A stretch of DNA of 64,000 nt from the NCBI GenBank assembly GCA_947650285.1, contig CANTFL010001264.1, positions 1 through 64,000 on the forward strand. Direction: 5' to 3'. Shown here in pieces: positions 1-11,761 of the stretch. The position numbers and the translations under genes were made by a program. This stretch comes from Hyaloperonospora brassicae. Taxonomy: Eukaryota; Oomycota; Peronosporomycetes; Peronosporales; Peronosporaceae. A model generated the notes under the pieces. It was given only the letters and a program-made list of their open reading frames with translations, was not told the DNA's origin and searched no databases. Numbering within the stretch: the stretch's first letter is position 1; each line of letters begins with the position of its first letter.

Positions 1-155
1 GGGACGGGACCGGAAGCGGTCCACGGCGCGTTGACGTACACAAAGTCCGCTGACGAGCCGAACGCGTGACGCAGCGCAGACGTTTGGAACTCGAGCACGC
101 GGCTGTTGGTGCGCCATCCGTGGAGGCAGAGGACGCGAAGAGGCTGGCGGGTCAT
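1..155 (-). CDS. FSH-type serine hydrolase, 5' part only (cut by window edge)
   Basis: The start codon is at 155 on the minus strand and the frame is open to base 1, covering the first 51 residues (LCLHGW strand and the NAPW loop of the FSH fold). The catalytic residues lie outside the window, so integrity cannot be judged. Confidence 0.85.
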   Translation of the reverse strand, partial: MTRQPLRVLCLHGWRTNSRVLEFQTSALRHAFGSSADFVYVNAPWTASGPV

Positions 156-185
156 CGACTAGACGGGCTGCGAAGACCATAGGAA

Positions 186-358
186 ATGGATGCATCCATG
201 GATGTTGGTGCGCGTGGGTGGGTTGCTGGACGTCGTACCTCGTGGCTGCATCTATGGATGTTGGTGCACGTGGGTGGGTTGCTGGACGTCGTACCTCGTG
301 GCTGCATCGATGGATGTTGGTGCACGTGGGTGGGTTGCTGGACGTCGTACCTCGTGGG
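186..358. repeat. 56-bp minisatellite, three copies, in FSH promoter
   Basis: A 56-bp motif recurs exactly (its GTTGCTGGAC core at 222, 278 and 334). The block lies about 30-200 bp upstream of the FSH start codon at 155. Equivalent three-copy blocks stand at about 2060-2230, 3932-4104, 5805-5977 and 7678-7850 in the other minus-strand units. The only differences are point changes such as TCTATGG or TCGATGG. Confidence 0.95.
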
Positions 359-1137
359 TGGTGCTGTGCCTATCCAACCATCTGTCTGAGAATGGGACGG
401 GTCTATCTATCTGATGGTGAGACGGGTCGAGTGGCTCGGATGTCCTTTCTTCCAACCCGTGATTGGTCGACGCACTTCAAGACCATCAGCCAATGGCAGG
501 CAGGGCCTCGCGCACGAGCAGGGTCGACTCGTTGCCTGTTTACAAACAGCACGACTGACGCTTGGTAATACACAGATATGGAAGAGGTCAGATCGAATGA
601 TTACGTGCCGAACTTGTCCGCTTTAATGCTTTATCGAGTTTTATTGAACCGAGCAAAACGCTTGCGTGGGAACGAGCCAGACTACATGACAACGAGTGCT
701 TTACGTAGTCCCATCCATCCCAACACGCGACAATTGTTTTCGACTTACGTGTTTGCGACTGGCATGTACCAGTGACACCTGTAAGTCACTGAAGCTGTAC
801 AAAGAAGCTGCAAAAGTTCCCAATCGATACGAGCTGCCTCTTCTCTGCTATTTCCAACAGTCGTCGCTGAAGGACTGAAGACTGGTCACCATCGGAGTTC
901 ACGCCACGAGGAAGGACGAGTCCGACTAGCAACAGATTGAGGCCTTAGACGAATTTTACTATTACTGCGCACCTGGTCAACAATTATTTCGCTACGTGAC
1001 AGCAGAATCCAACGCTCTGTCGTGCCACGTGTCGTGCAGTCGCTACTTCCTTTGCCGAAAGTCGCTGCATAGCGTACGATCAGAGCTCGAGCTACGTGCA
1101 ATTGACTCGTAGCTGACTCTGCGCAGCCACTGGTGCG

Positions 1138-2029
1138 CTAGAGCTTTAACTCGAAGCCAACACGTGCCCAACCTGGAGCTCCTCTCCAGCTTCGCACACA
1201 CACACTTCTCTCTCTCTTCAGTCTCTCGTCAGTCTTTCTCTCTTGCTGTCCACTCACGTCTGCGCTTGACCCGGTGATCGACAGCACGTGCTCTGCAATG
1301 TCCCTGTACAGTTGTCGGCACTCGACCCGCGAGGGGAACTCGTGGCCTCCGTCGTGCGCGAATCGGACGCGTCCACTGCTCGCGAATCGCTGCATCAGCT
1401 TCTGCGACTCAAAAGCGTTCACCAAAGTGTCCGTCGTGCCCACCACATGCACCAAAGGGACGTCCAGCGCCCCCTCTACCGACGCCCAACCTCCATCCAG
1501 CAGCATCTCGAGCGTCTCGGGCGTCTCGGGATCAAAGCCCGCGACGAGGACACACAATTTGTATGGCACGAGCGAATCGAAAAGACGACGACGACGACGA
1601 CGACGGCGATCGCGAGAGGTAGTGCGCTGTCAGGAGTGTGGCTATTGCTGCGCCTTGGGAGAAGCCGAGCACGACATCGAAAGGGCCGAGCGCGTCAATC
1701 TGACTCGTCAGGTAGTCGAGCGAGCGCTGGAAGCCGTCATAACGACGCAGTCGTGTGGCGTTACTGCTACCGCAGCAGCTGTGGCTATAGCTATGGCTGT
1801 CCGAGGAGTGCGTCTGGTAGTCCCACCACTGATAGTAGGGACCGCTGTCGCCGAAGAAGAGACGAACGACGTCAGGGACGGGACCGGAAGCGGTCCACGG
1901 CGCGTTGACGTACACAAAGTCCGCTGACGAGCCGAACGCGTGACGCAGCGCAGACGTTTGGAACTCGAGCACGCGGCTGTTGGTGCGCCATCCGTGGAGG
2001 CAGAGGACGCGAAGAGGCTGACGGGTCAT
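1138..2029 (-). pseudogene. FSH-type serine hydrolase, frameshifted in polySer tract
   Basis: This unit would encode the array's usual 296-residue hydrolase, but it is 892 nt instead of 891. One extra A in the run next to the (GAC)n/polyserine tract (about 1578-1610) shifts the frame. The result is an N-terminal frame (1532-2029) with the GFSQG nucleophile elbow and a separate C-terminal frame (1138-1569) with the Asp and His of the triad. A single-base sequencing or assembly error in the homopolymer cannot be excluded. Confidence 0.8.
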
Positions 2030-3011
2030 CGACTAGACGGGCTGCGAAGACCATAGGAAATGGATGCATCCATGGATGTTGGTGCGCGTGGGTGGGTTGC
2101 TGGACGTCGTACCTCGTGGCTGCATCTATGGATGTTGGTGCACGTGGGTGGGTTGCTGGACGTCGTACCTCGTGGCTGCATCGATGGATGTTGGTGCACG
2201 TGGGTGGGTTGCTGGACGTCGTACCTCGTGGGTGGTGCTGTGCCTATCCAACCATCTGTCTGAGGATGGGACGGGTCTATCTATCTGATGGTGAGACGGG
2301 TCGAGTGGCTCGGATGTCCTTTCTTCCAACCCGTGATTGGTCGACGCACTTCAAGACCATCAGCCAATGGCAGGCAGGGCCTCGCGCACGAGCAGGGTCG
2401 ACTCGTTGCCTGTTTACAAACAGCACGACTGACGCTTGGTAATACACAGATATGGAAGAGGTCAGATCGAATGGTTACGTGCCGAACTTGTCCGCTTTAA
2501 TGCTTTATCGAGTTTTATTGAACCGAGCAAAACGCTTGCGTGGGAACGAGCCAGACTACATGACAACGAGTGCTTTACGTAGTCCCATCCATCCCAACAC
2601 GCGACAATTGTTTTCGACTTACGTGTTTGCGACTGGCATGTACCAGTGACACCTGTAAGTACACTGAAGCTGTACAAAGAAGCTGCAAAAGTTCCCAATC
2701 GATACGAGCTGCCTCTTCTCTGCTATTTCCAACAGTCGTCGCTGAAGGACTGAAGACGGTCACCATCGGAGTTCACGCCACGAGGAAGGACGAGTCCGAC
2801 TAGCAACAGATTGAGGCCTTAGACGAATTTTACTATTACTGCGCACCTGGTCAACAATTATTTCGCTACGTGACAGCAGAATCCAACGCTCTGTCGTGCC
2901 ACTTGCCGTGCAGTCGCTACTTCCTTTGCCGAAAGTCGCTGCATAGCGTACGATCAGAGCTCGAGCTACGTGCAATTGACTCGTAGCTGACTCTGCGCAG
3001 CCACTGGTGTG

Positions 3012-3901
3012 CTAGAGCTTTAACTCGAAGCCAACACGTGCCCAACCTGGAGCTCCTCTCCAGCTTCGCACACACACACTTCTCTCTCTCTTCAGTCTCT
3101 CGTCAGTCTTTCTCTCTTGCTGTCCACTCACGTCTGCGCTTGACCCGGTGATCGACAGCACGTGCTCTGCAATGTCCCTGTACAGTTGTCGGCACTCGAC
3201 CCGCGAAGGGAACTCGTGGCCTCCGTCGTGCGCGAATCGGACGCGTCCACTGCTCGCGAATCGCTGCATCAGCTTCTGCGACTCAAAAGCGTTCACCAAA
3301 GTGTCCGTCGTGCCCACCACATGCACCAAAGGGACGTCCAGCGCCCCCTCTACCGACGCCCAACCTCCATCCAGCAGCATCTCGAGCGTCTCGGGCGTCT
3401 CGGGATCAAAGCCCGCGACGAGGACACACAATTTGTATGGCACGAGCGAATCGAAAGAGACGACGACGACGACGACGGCGATCGCGAGAGGTAGTGCGCT
3501 GTCAGGAGTGTGGCTATTGCTGAGCCTTGGGAGAAGCCGAGCACGACATCGAAAGGGCCGAGCGCGTCAATCTGACTCGTCAGGTAGTCGAGCGAGCGCT
3601 GGAAGCCGTCATAACGACGCAGTCGTGTGGCGTTACTGCTACCGCAGCAGCTGTGGCTATAGCTATGGCTGTCCGAGGAGTGCGTCTGGTAGTCCCACCA
3701 CTGATAGTAGGGACCGCTGTCGTCGAAGAAGAGACGAACGACGTCAGGGACGGGACCGGAAGCGGTCCACGGCGCGTTGACGTACAAAAAGTCCGCTGAC
3801 GAGCCGAACGCGTGACGCAGCGCAGACGTTTGGAACTCGAGCACGCGGCTGTTGGTGCGCCATCCGTGGAGGCAGAGGACGCGAAGAGGCTGACGGGTCA
3901 T
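3012..3901 (-). pseudogene. FSH-type serine hydrolase, second frameshifted copy
   Basis: At 890 nt it is one base shorter than the intact copies. The lesion falls in the same polySer-coding (GAC)n region (about 3454-3480) as in the previous copy, but in the opposite direction. The N-terminal frame (3350-3901) keeps GFSQG and the C-terminal frame (3012-3443) keeps the Asp and His. It shares the L39 and FFDDSG variants with the copy at 4884. Confidence 0.8.
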
Positions 3902-4883
3902 CGACTAGACGGGCTGCGAAGACCATAGGAAATGGATGCATCCATGGATGTTGGTGCGCGTGGGTGGGTTGCTGGACGTCGTACCTCGTGGCTGCATCTA
4001 TGGATGTTGGTGCACGTGGGTGGGTTGCTGGACGTCGTACCTCGTGGCTGCATCGATGGATGTTGGTGCACGTGGGTGGGTTGCTGGACGTCGTACCTCG
4101 TGGGTGGTGCTGTGCCTATCCAACCATCTGTCTGAGGATGGGACGGGTCTATCTATCTGATGGTGAGACGGGTCGAGTGGCTCGGATGTCCTTTCTTCCA
4201 ACCCGTGATTGGTCGACGCACTTCAAGACCATCAGCCAATGGCAGGCAGGGCCTCGCGCACGAGCAGGGTCGACTCGTTGCCTGTTTACAAACAGCACGA
4301 CTGACGCTTGGTAATACACAGATATGGAAGAGGTCAGATCGAATGGTTACGTGCCGAACTTGTCCGCTTTAATGCTTTATCGAGTTTTATTGAACCGAGC
4401 AAAACGCTTGCGTGGGAACGAGCCAGACTACATGACAACGAGTGCTTTACGTAGTCCCATCCATCCCAACACGCGACAATTGTTTTCGACTTACGTGTTT
4501 GCGACTGGCATGTACCAGTGACACCTGTAAGTACACTGAAGCTGTACAAAGAAGCTGCAAAAGTTCCCAATCGATACGAGCTGCCTCTTCTCTGCTATTT
4601 CCAACAGTCGTCGCTGAAGGACTGAAGACGGTCACCATCGGAGTTCACGCCACGAGGAAGGACGAGTCCGACTAGCAACAGATTGAGGCCTTAGACGAAT
4701 TTTACTATTACTGCGCACCTGGTCAACAATTATTTCGCTACGTGACAGCAGAATCCAACGCTCTGTCGTGCCACTTGCCGTGCAGTCGCTACTTCCTTTG
4801 CCGAAAGTCGCTGCATAGCGTACGATCAGAGCTCGAGCTACGTGCAATTGACTCGTAGCTGACTCTGCGCAGCCACTGGTGTG

Positions 4884-5774
4884 CTAGAGCTTTAACTCGA
4901 AGCCAACACGTGCCCAACCTGGAGCTCCTCTCCAGCTTCGCACACACACACTTCTCTCTCTCTTCAGTCTCTCGTCAGTCTTTCTCTCTTGCTGTCCACT
5001 CACGTCTGCGCTTGACCCGGTGATCGACAGCACGTGCTCTGCAATGTCCCTGTACAGTTGTCGGCACTCGACCCGCGAAGGGAACTCGTGGCCTCCGTCG
5101 TGCGCGAATCGGACGCGTCCACTGCTCGCGAATCGCTGCATCAGCTTCTGCGACTCAAAAGCGTTCACCAAAGTGTCCGTCGTGCCCACCACATGCACCA
5201 AAGGGACGTCCAGCGCCCCCTCTACCGACGCCCAACCTCCATCCAGCAGCATCTCGAGCGTCTCGGGCGTCTCGGGATCAAAGCCCGCGACGAGGACACA
5301 CAATTTGTATGGCACGAGCGAATCGAAAGACGACGACGACGACGACGACGGCGATCGCGAGAGGTAGTGCGCTGTCAGGAGTGTGGCTATTGCTGAGCCT
5401 TGGGAGAAGCCGAGCACGACATCGAAAGGGCCGAGCGCGTCAATCTGACTCGTCAGGTAGTCGAGCGAGCGCTGGAAGCCGTCATAACGACGCAGTCGTG
5501 TGGCGTTACTGCTACCGCAGCAGCTGTGGCTATAGCTATGGCTGTCCGAGGAGTGCGTCTGGTAGTCCCACCACTGATAGTAGGGACCGCTGTCGTCGAA
5601 GAAGAGACGAACGACGTCAGGGACGGGACCGGAAGCGGTCCACGGCGCGTTGACGTACAAAAAGTCCGCTGACGAGCCGAACGCGTGACGCAGCGCAGAC
5701 GTTTGGAACTCGAGCACGCGGCTGTTGGTGCGCCATCCGTGGAGGCAGAGGACGCGAAGAGGCTGACGGGTCAT
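4884..5774 (-). CDS. FSH-family serine hydrolase, intact array copy (296 aa)
   Basis: Predicted alpha/beta hydrolase of the FSH1/OVCA2 family. The LCLHGW N-terminal strand is at residues 9-14, the nucleophile elbow GFSQG at 122-126 (Ser124), the probable catalytic Asp200 in GTTD and His229 in GGHEFP. This is the Ser-Asp-His order expected for the family, whose substrates (small esters or thioesters) are poorly defined. Residues 71-91 are an unusual Ser/His/Tyr/Cys-rich insert and 143-149 a polyserine run. Family members are usually about 220-260 residues; the last ~40 residues here are a frameshift-derived tail absent from the solo gene at 56404. No signal peptide is seen. The start is the ATG shared by all copies. 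Confidence 0.85.
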   Translation of the reverse strand: MTRQPLRVLCLHGWRTNSRVLEFQTSALRHAFGSSADFLYVNAPWTASGPVPDVVRLFFDDSGPYYQWWDYQTHSSDSHSYSHSCCGSSNATRLRRYDGFQRSLDYLTSQIDALGPFDVVLGFSQGSAIATLLTAHYLSRSPSSSSSSSFDSLVPYKLCVLVAGFDPETPETLEMLLDGGWASVEGALDVPLVHVVGTTDTLVNAFESQKLMQRFASSGRVRFAHDGGHEFPSRVECRQLYRDIAEHVLSITGSSADVSGQQERKTDERLKRERSVCVRSWRGAPGWARVGFELKL

Positions 5775-6756
5775 CGACTAGACGGGCTGCGAAGACCATA
5801 GGAAATGGATGCATCCATGGATGTTGGTGCGCGTGGGTGGGTTGCTGGACGTCGTACCTCGTGGCTGCATCTATGGATGTTGGTGCACGTGGGTGGGTTG
5901 CTGGACGTCGTACCTCGTGGCTGCATCGATGGATGTTGGTGCACGTGGGTGGGTTGCTGGACGTCGTACCTCGTGGGTGGTGCTGTGCCTATCCAACCAT
6001 CTGTCTGAGAATGGGACGGGTCTATCTATCTGATGGTGAGACGGGTCGAGTGGCTCGGATGTCCTTTCTTCCAACCCGTGATTGGTCGACGCACTTCAAG
6101 ACCATCAGCCAATGGCAGGCAGGGCCTCGCGCACGAGCAGGGTCGACTCGTTGCCTGCTTACAAACAGCACGACTGACGCTTGGTAATACACACATATGG
6201 GAGAGGTCAGATCGAATGGTTACGTGCCGAACTTGTCCGCTTTAATGCTTTATCGAGTTTTATTGAACCGAGCAAAACGCTTGCGTGGGAACGAGCCAGA
6301 CTACATGACAACGAGTGCTTTACGTAGTCCCATCCATCCCAACACGCGACAATTGTTTTCGACTTACGTGTTTGCGACTGGCATGTACCAGTGACACCTG
6401 TAAGTACACTGAAGCTGTACAAAGAAGCTGCAAAAGTTCCCAATCGATACGAGCTGCCTCTTCTCTGCTATTTCCAACAGTCGTCGCTGAAGGACTGAAG
6501 ACGGTCACCATCGGAGTTCACGCCACGAGGAAGGACGAGTCCGACTAGCAACAGATTGAGGCCTTAGACGAATTTTACTATTACTGCGCACCTGGTCAAC
6601 AATTATTTCGCTACGTGACAGCAGAATCCAACGCTCTGTCGTGCCACTTGCCGTGCAGTCGCTACTTCCTTTGCCGAAAGTCGCTGCATAGCGTACGATC
6701 AGAGCTCGAGCTACGTGCAATTGACTCGTAGCTGACTCTGCGCAGCCACTGGTGTG

Positions 6757-7647
6757 CTAGAGCTTTAACTCGAAGCCAACACGTGCCCAACCTGGAGCTC
6801 CTCTCCAGCTTCGCACACACACACTTCTCTCTCTCTTCAGTCTCTCGTCAGTCTTTCTCTCTTGCTGTCCACTCACGTCTGCGCTTGACCCGGTGATCGA
6901 CAGCACGTGCTCTGCAATGTCCCTGTACAGTTGTCGGCACTCGACCCGCGAAGGGAACTCGTGGCCTCCGTCGTGCGCGAATCGGACGCGTCCACTGCTC
7001 GCGAATCGCTGCATCAGCTTCTGCGACTCAAAAGCGTTCACCAAAGTGTCCGTCGTGCCCACCACATGCACCAAAGGGACGTCCAGCGCCCCCTCTACCG
7101 ACGCCCAACCTCCATCCAGCAGCATCTCGAGCGTCTCGGGCGTCTCGGGATCAAAGCCCGCGACGAGGACACACAATTTGTATGGCACGAGCGAATCGAA
7201 AGACGACGACGACGACGACGACGGCGATCGCGAGAGGTAGTGCGCTGTCAGGAGTGTGGCTATTGCTGAGCCTTGGGAGAAGCCGAGCACGACATCGAAA
7301 GGGCCGAGCGCGTCAATCTGACTCGTCAGGTAGTCGAGCGAGCGCTGGAAGCCGTCATAACGACGCAGTCGTGTGGCGTTACTGCTACCGCAGCAGCTGT
7401 GGCTATAGCTATGGCTGTCCGAGGAGTGCGTCTGGTAGTCCCACCACTGATAGTAGGGACCGCTGTCGTCGAAGAAGAGACGAACGACGTCAGGGACGGG
7501 ACCGGAAGCGGTCCACGGCGCGTTGACGTACACAAAGTCCGCTGACGAGCCGAACGCGTGACGCAGCGCAGACGTTTGGAACTCGAGCACGCGGCTGTTG
7601 GTGCGCCATCCGTGGAGGCAGAGGACGCGAAGGGGCTGACGGGTCAT
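6757..7647 (-). CDS. FSH-family serine hydrolase, intact array copy (296 aa)
   Basis: Full-length, with Ser124, Asp200 and His229 in place and no internal stop. It differs from the 4884 copy by only a few residues (V39 instead of L39) and shares GFSQGSAIA after the nucleophile, whereas the plus-strand array has GFSQGAAMA. This suggests that the two arrays have homogenised separately. Confidence 0.85.
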   Translation of the reverse strand: MTRQPLRVLCLHGWRTNSRVLEFQTSALRHAFGSSADFVYVNAPWTASGPVPDVVRLFFDDSGPYYQWWDYQTHSSDSHSYSHSCCGSSNATRLRRYDGFQRSLDYLTSQIDALGPFDVVLGFSQGSAIATLLTAHYLSRSPSSSSSSSFDSLVPYKLCVLVAGFDPETPETLEMLLDGGWASVEGALDVPLVHVVGTTDTLVNAFESQKLMQRFASSGRVRFAHDGGHEFPSRVECRQLYRDIAEHVLSITGSSADVSGQQERKTDERLKRERSVCVRSWRGAPGWARVGFELKL

Positions 7648-8629
7648 CGACTAGACGGGCTGCGAAGACCATAGGAAATGGATGCATCCATGGATGTTGG
7701 TGCGCGTGGGTGGGTTGCTGGACGTCGTACCTCGTGGCTGCATCGATGGATGTTGGTGCACGTGGGTGGGTTGCTGGACGTCGTACCTCGTGGCTGCATC
7801 GATGGATGTTGGTGCACGTGGGTGGGTTGCTGGACGTCGTACCTCGTGGGTGGTGCTGTGCCTATCCAACCATCTGTCTGAGAATGGGACGGGTCTATCT
7901 ATCTGATGGTGAGACGGGTCGAGTGGCTCGGATGTCCTTTCTTCCAACCCGTGATTGGTCGACGCACTTCAAGACCATCAGCCAATGGCAGGCAGGGCCT
8001 CGCGCACGAGCAGGGTCGACTCGTTGCCTGTTTACAAACAGCACGACTGGCGCCTGGTAATACACACATATGGGAGAGGTCAGATCGAATGGTTACGTGC
8101 CGAACTTGTCCGCTTTAATGCTTTATCGAGTTTTATTTAACCGAGCAAAACGCTTGCGTGGGAACTAGTCCGACTGCATGACAACGAGTGCTTTACGTAG
8201 TCCCATCCATCCCAACACGCGACAATTGTTTTCGACTTACGTGTTTGCGACTGGCATGTACCAGTGACACCTGTAAGTACACTGAAGCTGTACAAAGAAG
8301 CTGCAAAAGTTCCCAATCGATACGAGCTGCCTCTTCTCTGCTATTTCCAACAGTCGTCGCTGAAGGACTGAAGACGGTCACCATCGGAGTTCACGCCACG
8401 AGGAAGGACGAGTCCGACTAGCAACAGATTGAGGCCTTAGACGAATTTTACTATTACTGCGCACCTGGTCAACAATTATTTCGCTACGTGGCAGCAGAAT
8501 CCAACGCTCTGTCGTGCCACGTGTCGTGCAGTCGCTACTTCCTTTGCCGAAAGTCGCTGCATAGCGTACGATCAGAGCTCGAGCTACGTGCAATTGACTC
8601 GTAGCTGACTCTGCGCAGCCACTGGTGTG

Positions 8630-9489
8630 CTAGAGCTTTAACTCGAAGCCAACACGTGCCCAACCTGGAGCTCCTCTCCAGCTTCGCACACACACACTTC
8701 TCTCTCTCTTCAGTCTCTCGTCAGTCTTTCTCTCTTGCTGTCCACTCACGTCTGCGCTTGACCCGGTGATCGTCAGCACGTGCTCTGCAATGTCCCTGTA
8801 CAGTTGTCGGCACTCGACCCGCGAGGGGAACTCGTGGCCTCCGTCGTGCGCGAATCGGACGCGTCCACTGCTCGCGAATCGCTGCATCAGCTTCTGCGAC
8901 TCAAAAGCGTTCACCAAAGTGTCCGTCGTGCCCACCACATGCACCAAAGGGACGTCCAGCGCCCCCTCTACCGACGCCCAACCTCCATCCAGCAGCATCT
9001 CGAGCGTCTCGGGCGTCTCGGGATCAAAGCCCGCGACGAGGACACACAATTTGTATGGCACGAGCGAATCGAAAGACGACGAAGACGACGACGACGGCGA
9101 TCGCGAGAGGTAGTGCGCTGTCAGGAGTGTGGCCATTGCTGAGCCTTGGGAGAAGCCGAGCACGACATCGAAAGGGCCGAGCGCGTCAATCTGACTCGTC
9201 AGGTAGTCGAGCGAGCGCTGGAAGCCGTCATAACGGCGCAGTCGTGTGGCGTTACTGCTACCGTAGCAGCTGTGGCTATAGCTATGGCTGTCCGAGGAGT
9301 GCGTCTGGTAGTCCCACCACTGATAGTAGGGACCGCTGTCGCCGAAGAAGAGACGAACGACTTCAGGGACGGGACCGGAAGCGGTCCACGGCGCGTTGAC
9401 GTACACAAATTCCGCTGACGAGCCGAACGCGTGACGCAGCGCAGACGTTTGGAACTCGAGCACGCGGCTGTTGGTGCGTTATCGGTGGA
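8630..9489 (-). pseudogene. FSH-type serine hydrolase interrupted by LTR element A
   Basis: The C-terminal ~280 residues are intact (GFSQGSAMA elbow, GTTD, GGHEFP). Toward the 5' end the gene is cut at base 9489, within codons 11-12, by the TG end of an LTR. Two further changes next to the junction turn Gly13 into Arg and Trp14 into a stop (TAA). The missing first codons and promoter stand at 51392-51692, 41.9 kb away on the other side of the inserted block. Confidence 0.9.
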
Positions 9490-9982
9490 TGTAGCAAAGC
9501 TTTAGAGCTCTCTTAGTCAGAGGAAGTTTTAACGATCAACGAACAACTTTGGTTCAGAGAACCCGACCCAGTGAGTCAACAAGCTTCTAGAGCTTACGGT
9601 CATTGTTACAGGGGACCAAACGATTCAAGAAAATCACAGTACATAGTGGTTAGGAGCAGCTATCTTCACAGGTATTGCTAGCTTCTAATGATCAAAGACG
9701 CCTCGTGAGGCACGTGTCTTAAGTGATCAAAAGAGGAACTGAACTTTATTTCACTTTTTTAAAAGAACACCTTAACAAACGTACTTAATCTGAAGACTAA
9801 TGTTCTAATCAATACCTCTAAAAGGATCTCCTAACTCGGTGGCTGACATGCGTCAGCCTCCGCCAATCGATATAGCGTTATAACCTGATTTCTAATGGGA
9901 CTTCGTCCCCATGTGCAAATCACACATGTTATGTAACTCATACATATTGTGTAAGTCACACAGGTAGTGTTACCGCGTTTCA
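9490..9982 (-). mobile_element. Element A, 3' LTR (Ty3/Gypsy)
   Basis: About 490 bp, matching 50906-51391 in the same orientation with moderate divergence. It starts with TGTAGC, whose partner has TGTTGC. On its inner side (9983-9995) lies a purine tract on the minus strand, the expected polypurine tract before a 3' LTR of a minus-strand element. The outer flank GTGGA pairs with GTCGA at 51392, a 5-bp target duplication with one mismatch. Confidence 0.85.
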
Positions 9983-11336
9983 CCCTCCCCCACCAGTCTG
10001 ACGTTTTTACGAAAAGGCAATGGTCTTTATTCCTCGAAGAGGTCGGTGAGTGTGTGTGTGCTTTGGACTCGCGGTTTTTGCCAAGACACTAAACAACATG
10101 GCATCACTTTCTATGAGTCCCCGACCCTTTCGTCATCTCTTGGCCTCGATGAGGAGCTGGATTATGGTAGCGAAACCGATGTCCATGGTGACGAGCGACA
10201 ATTTTCCAATCCACCTGTGCCTGAGGTAAATCCTCCTACAGCAACCAATCGGTTCGTTGAACGTGGTGAAAATACCGCCTTAATGGCGCCGCATCATTCA
10301 ACAGGTGCAGGTGAACGCACCATCACGAACCCGCTAGACAAGCAACAGGAGTTGATATTTTAGCGAGAGGAGAGTACTCCCTTTCGAGGTCAGACCCAGC
10401 GGGTCATCTAAAATTGGAGCGGTTATGTGTTCTCAACACCAGACGTGGATCAACATCTTTGTAAAACGGAAGGCCGATGCCTTTCGATATGGGCGATTGG
10501 CCCAGAGGATACGTCGCCTGAAGACACAAGCTTCCGCCAGTGTCTGCATGAGAGGTATCTCGAACCGTTCTTGACCACGAAAGGTCAGTACAAGGCACAC
10601 TTAAGAGTTTATCTCAGCGCAATTTCGTTTCGACCGATAAAGATCGTGCCATCTTCTTGTTCGCCGGTGAGTTGCCTGAAACGGAGGACAACCAGTACAT
10701 CCGCTGGGTTCACCGTAATCAGCACCTCAGTAGCATTCCAGCTCTGATATCCGGTGCCAATGTGGCCGATGTTCGTCTGGAACGAAAGCTTCGCTACGAA
10801 TACGCCAAGCTCAAGGCTAGAGACCAGTTGCGTAATTGCACACACTTTGCTTCGTCTACACTAATAGCCACGCTTTCCAACCCTGAGGTACAGAGCACCC
10901 CGCCACCTACCACCACTATTGGTGAGAAGAGCTCTCGGTAGATGTAATAACCTTGCCAGAATGTTCAAAAACAACCACGGCGTATGGGCAATTCTGCCGA
11001 AGGGGTATTTCATGCTCCCACGAGTTGTCCGACTCCGGATAACCGCGCCACTGCACCAGATACTATAACTTGCTACGATAACGACGTCTTTTCAGGATTC
11101 TCTCCACACGGAACAGGTGGTTCCTTTTCTCTTTGAGCAGCGTCGACGGTGGTCGATGTACCAAGGGAAAAGCATGACAAGCTGATTTTCGAGATGAGTG
11201 GTCTCCGTGAGACATTGAGTGAGACCCAGAGTACGCTCGTCGCGACGCAGGCTTGCGTCCAGGCGCTGGAGTTGGGTTACACCCAGATGGAGGCTCAGCT
11301 TGACCTCCTTATTCGGTTTCAGCAGCCAAGTACGTT
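9983..11336 (-). mobile_element. Element A, internal 3' region
   Basis: This stretch lies between the polypurine tract of A and the truncated LTR of B1. By position it is the part of A downstream of integrase. I see no sense-strand protein in it. The longest readable frames run on the opposite strand (10046-11382). The junction with B1 at about 11336 is ragged: the first ~95 bp of the B1 LTR are missing, so the B1 target duplication is lost. Confidence 0.65.
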
Positions 11337-11382
11337 AAATATGCTTTCAACAATATCACAGAGCATGATGATATTGTTATAG
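10046..11382 (+). pseudogene. Antisense ORF remnants of element A
   Basis: Three frames (10046-10363, 10657-10941, 11149-11382) run opposite to the gag-pol of A. They encode an acidic, Ser-rich start, a basic middle containing WVHRNQHL, and a coiled-coil-like end rich in Leu, Gln and Glu. Their position between integrase and 3' LTR, antisense, matches that of the better preserved antisense frame in B1 (44400-45356). They are broken by stops. No function is assigned. Confidence 0.45.
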
Positions 11383-11711
11383 ATGACCGAAGGGTATACT
11401 CATTGGTTGATATCGTGATGATTTCAACGCACCAACTGCTGCTAGACGCGCGCAATGGGTGGTTAGTGGACGTCATAATACGTTTAGTAAGAATAATATA
11501 ACTAAGTCAAGATGAACAGAGACACAAGATTGATAGGACTTATTTATATTATAATAACAGTTTTACTTTTACCAGAGACTAGTGTGTTCAAAAGTCTCTT
11601 TTCCTTCCTCTGTGTTGGTGCAACACAAAGCAGGCCACTGACTAACAAAATGTCTGTGGAAGCGAGCTCCGTACTGGTTACCCAGTACCTTGTCGCCAGT
11701 GCCCCGTTACA
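11337..11711 (+). mobile_element. Element B1, 5' LTR (5'-truncated)
   Basis: The sequence matches 45506-45856 of the B1 3' LTR, beginning at CTTTCAACAATATCACAG and ending CCCCGTTACA. About 95 bp of the LTR start are absent. Two bases after the end comes TGGTAGCACTT, a tRNA primer-binding site beginning with the diagnostic TGG; B2 has the same site at 14667-14677 on the minus strand. Confidence 0.85.
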
Positions 11712-11761
11712 CCTGGTAGCACTTATTTGTCCGTTTAAGGACCACACTTGCACCGCCCTGC

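Larger units (their letters stand above)
1..9489 (-). repeat. Minus-strand FSH tandem array (~1.87 kb unit)
   Basis: Five complete units and one partial unit follow head to tail. The same landmark recurs at 186, 2060, 3932, 5805 and 7678, giving periods of 1872-1874 bp, and neighbouring units are nearly identical. Each unit holds an FSH serine hydrolase gene, a spacer of about 0.7 kb without a convincing gene, a promoter block with a CCAAT-type pair (ATTGG and CCAAT about 25 bp apart) and three 56-bp minisatellite copies. The array continues beyond the left window edge. It ends at 9489 where LTR element A is inserted; the interrupted unit resumes at 51392. Confidence 0.95.

Noticed and set aside
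186..358. CRISPR-like or direct-repeat array
   Set aside because: The 56-bp copies are contiguous with no unique spacers, and the setting is eukaryotic; it is a minisatellite.
1274..1927. Long plus-strand frames opposite the FSH genes
   Set aside because: They are shadows of the hydrolase coding strand, rich in Arg and Thr runs from the (GAC)n tract, and are not maintained between copies.
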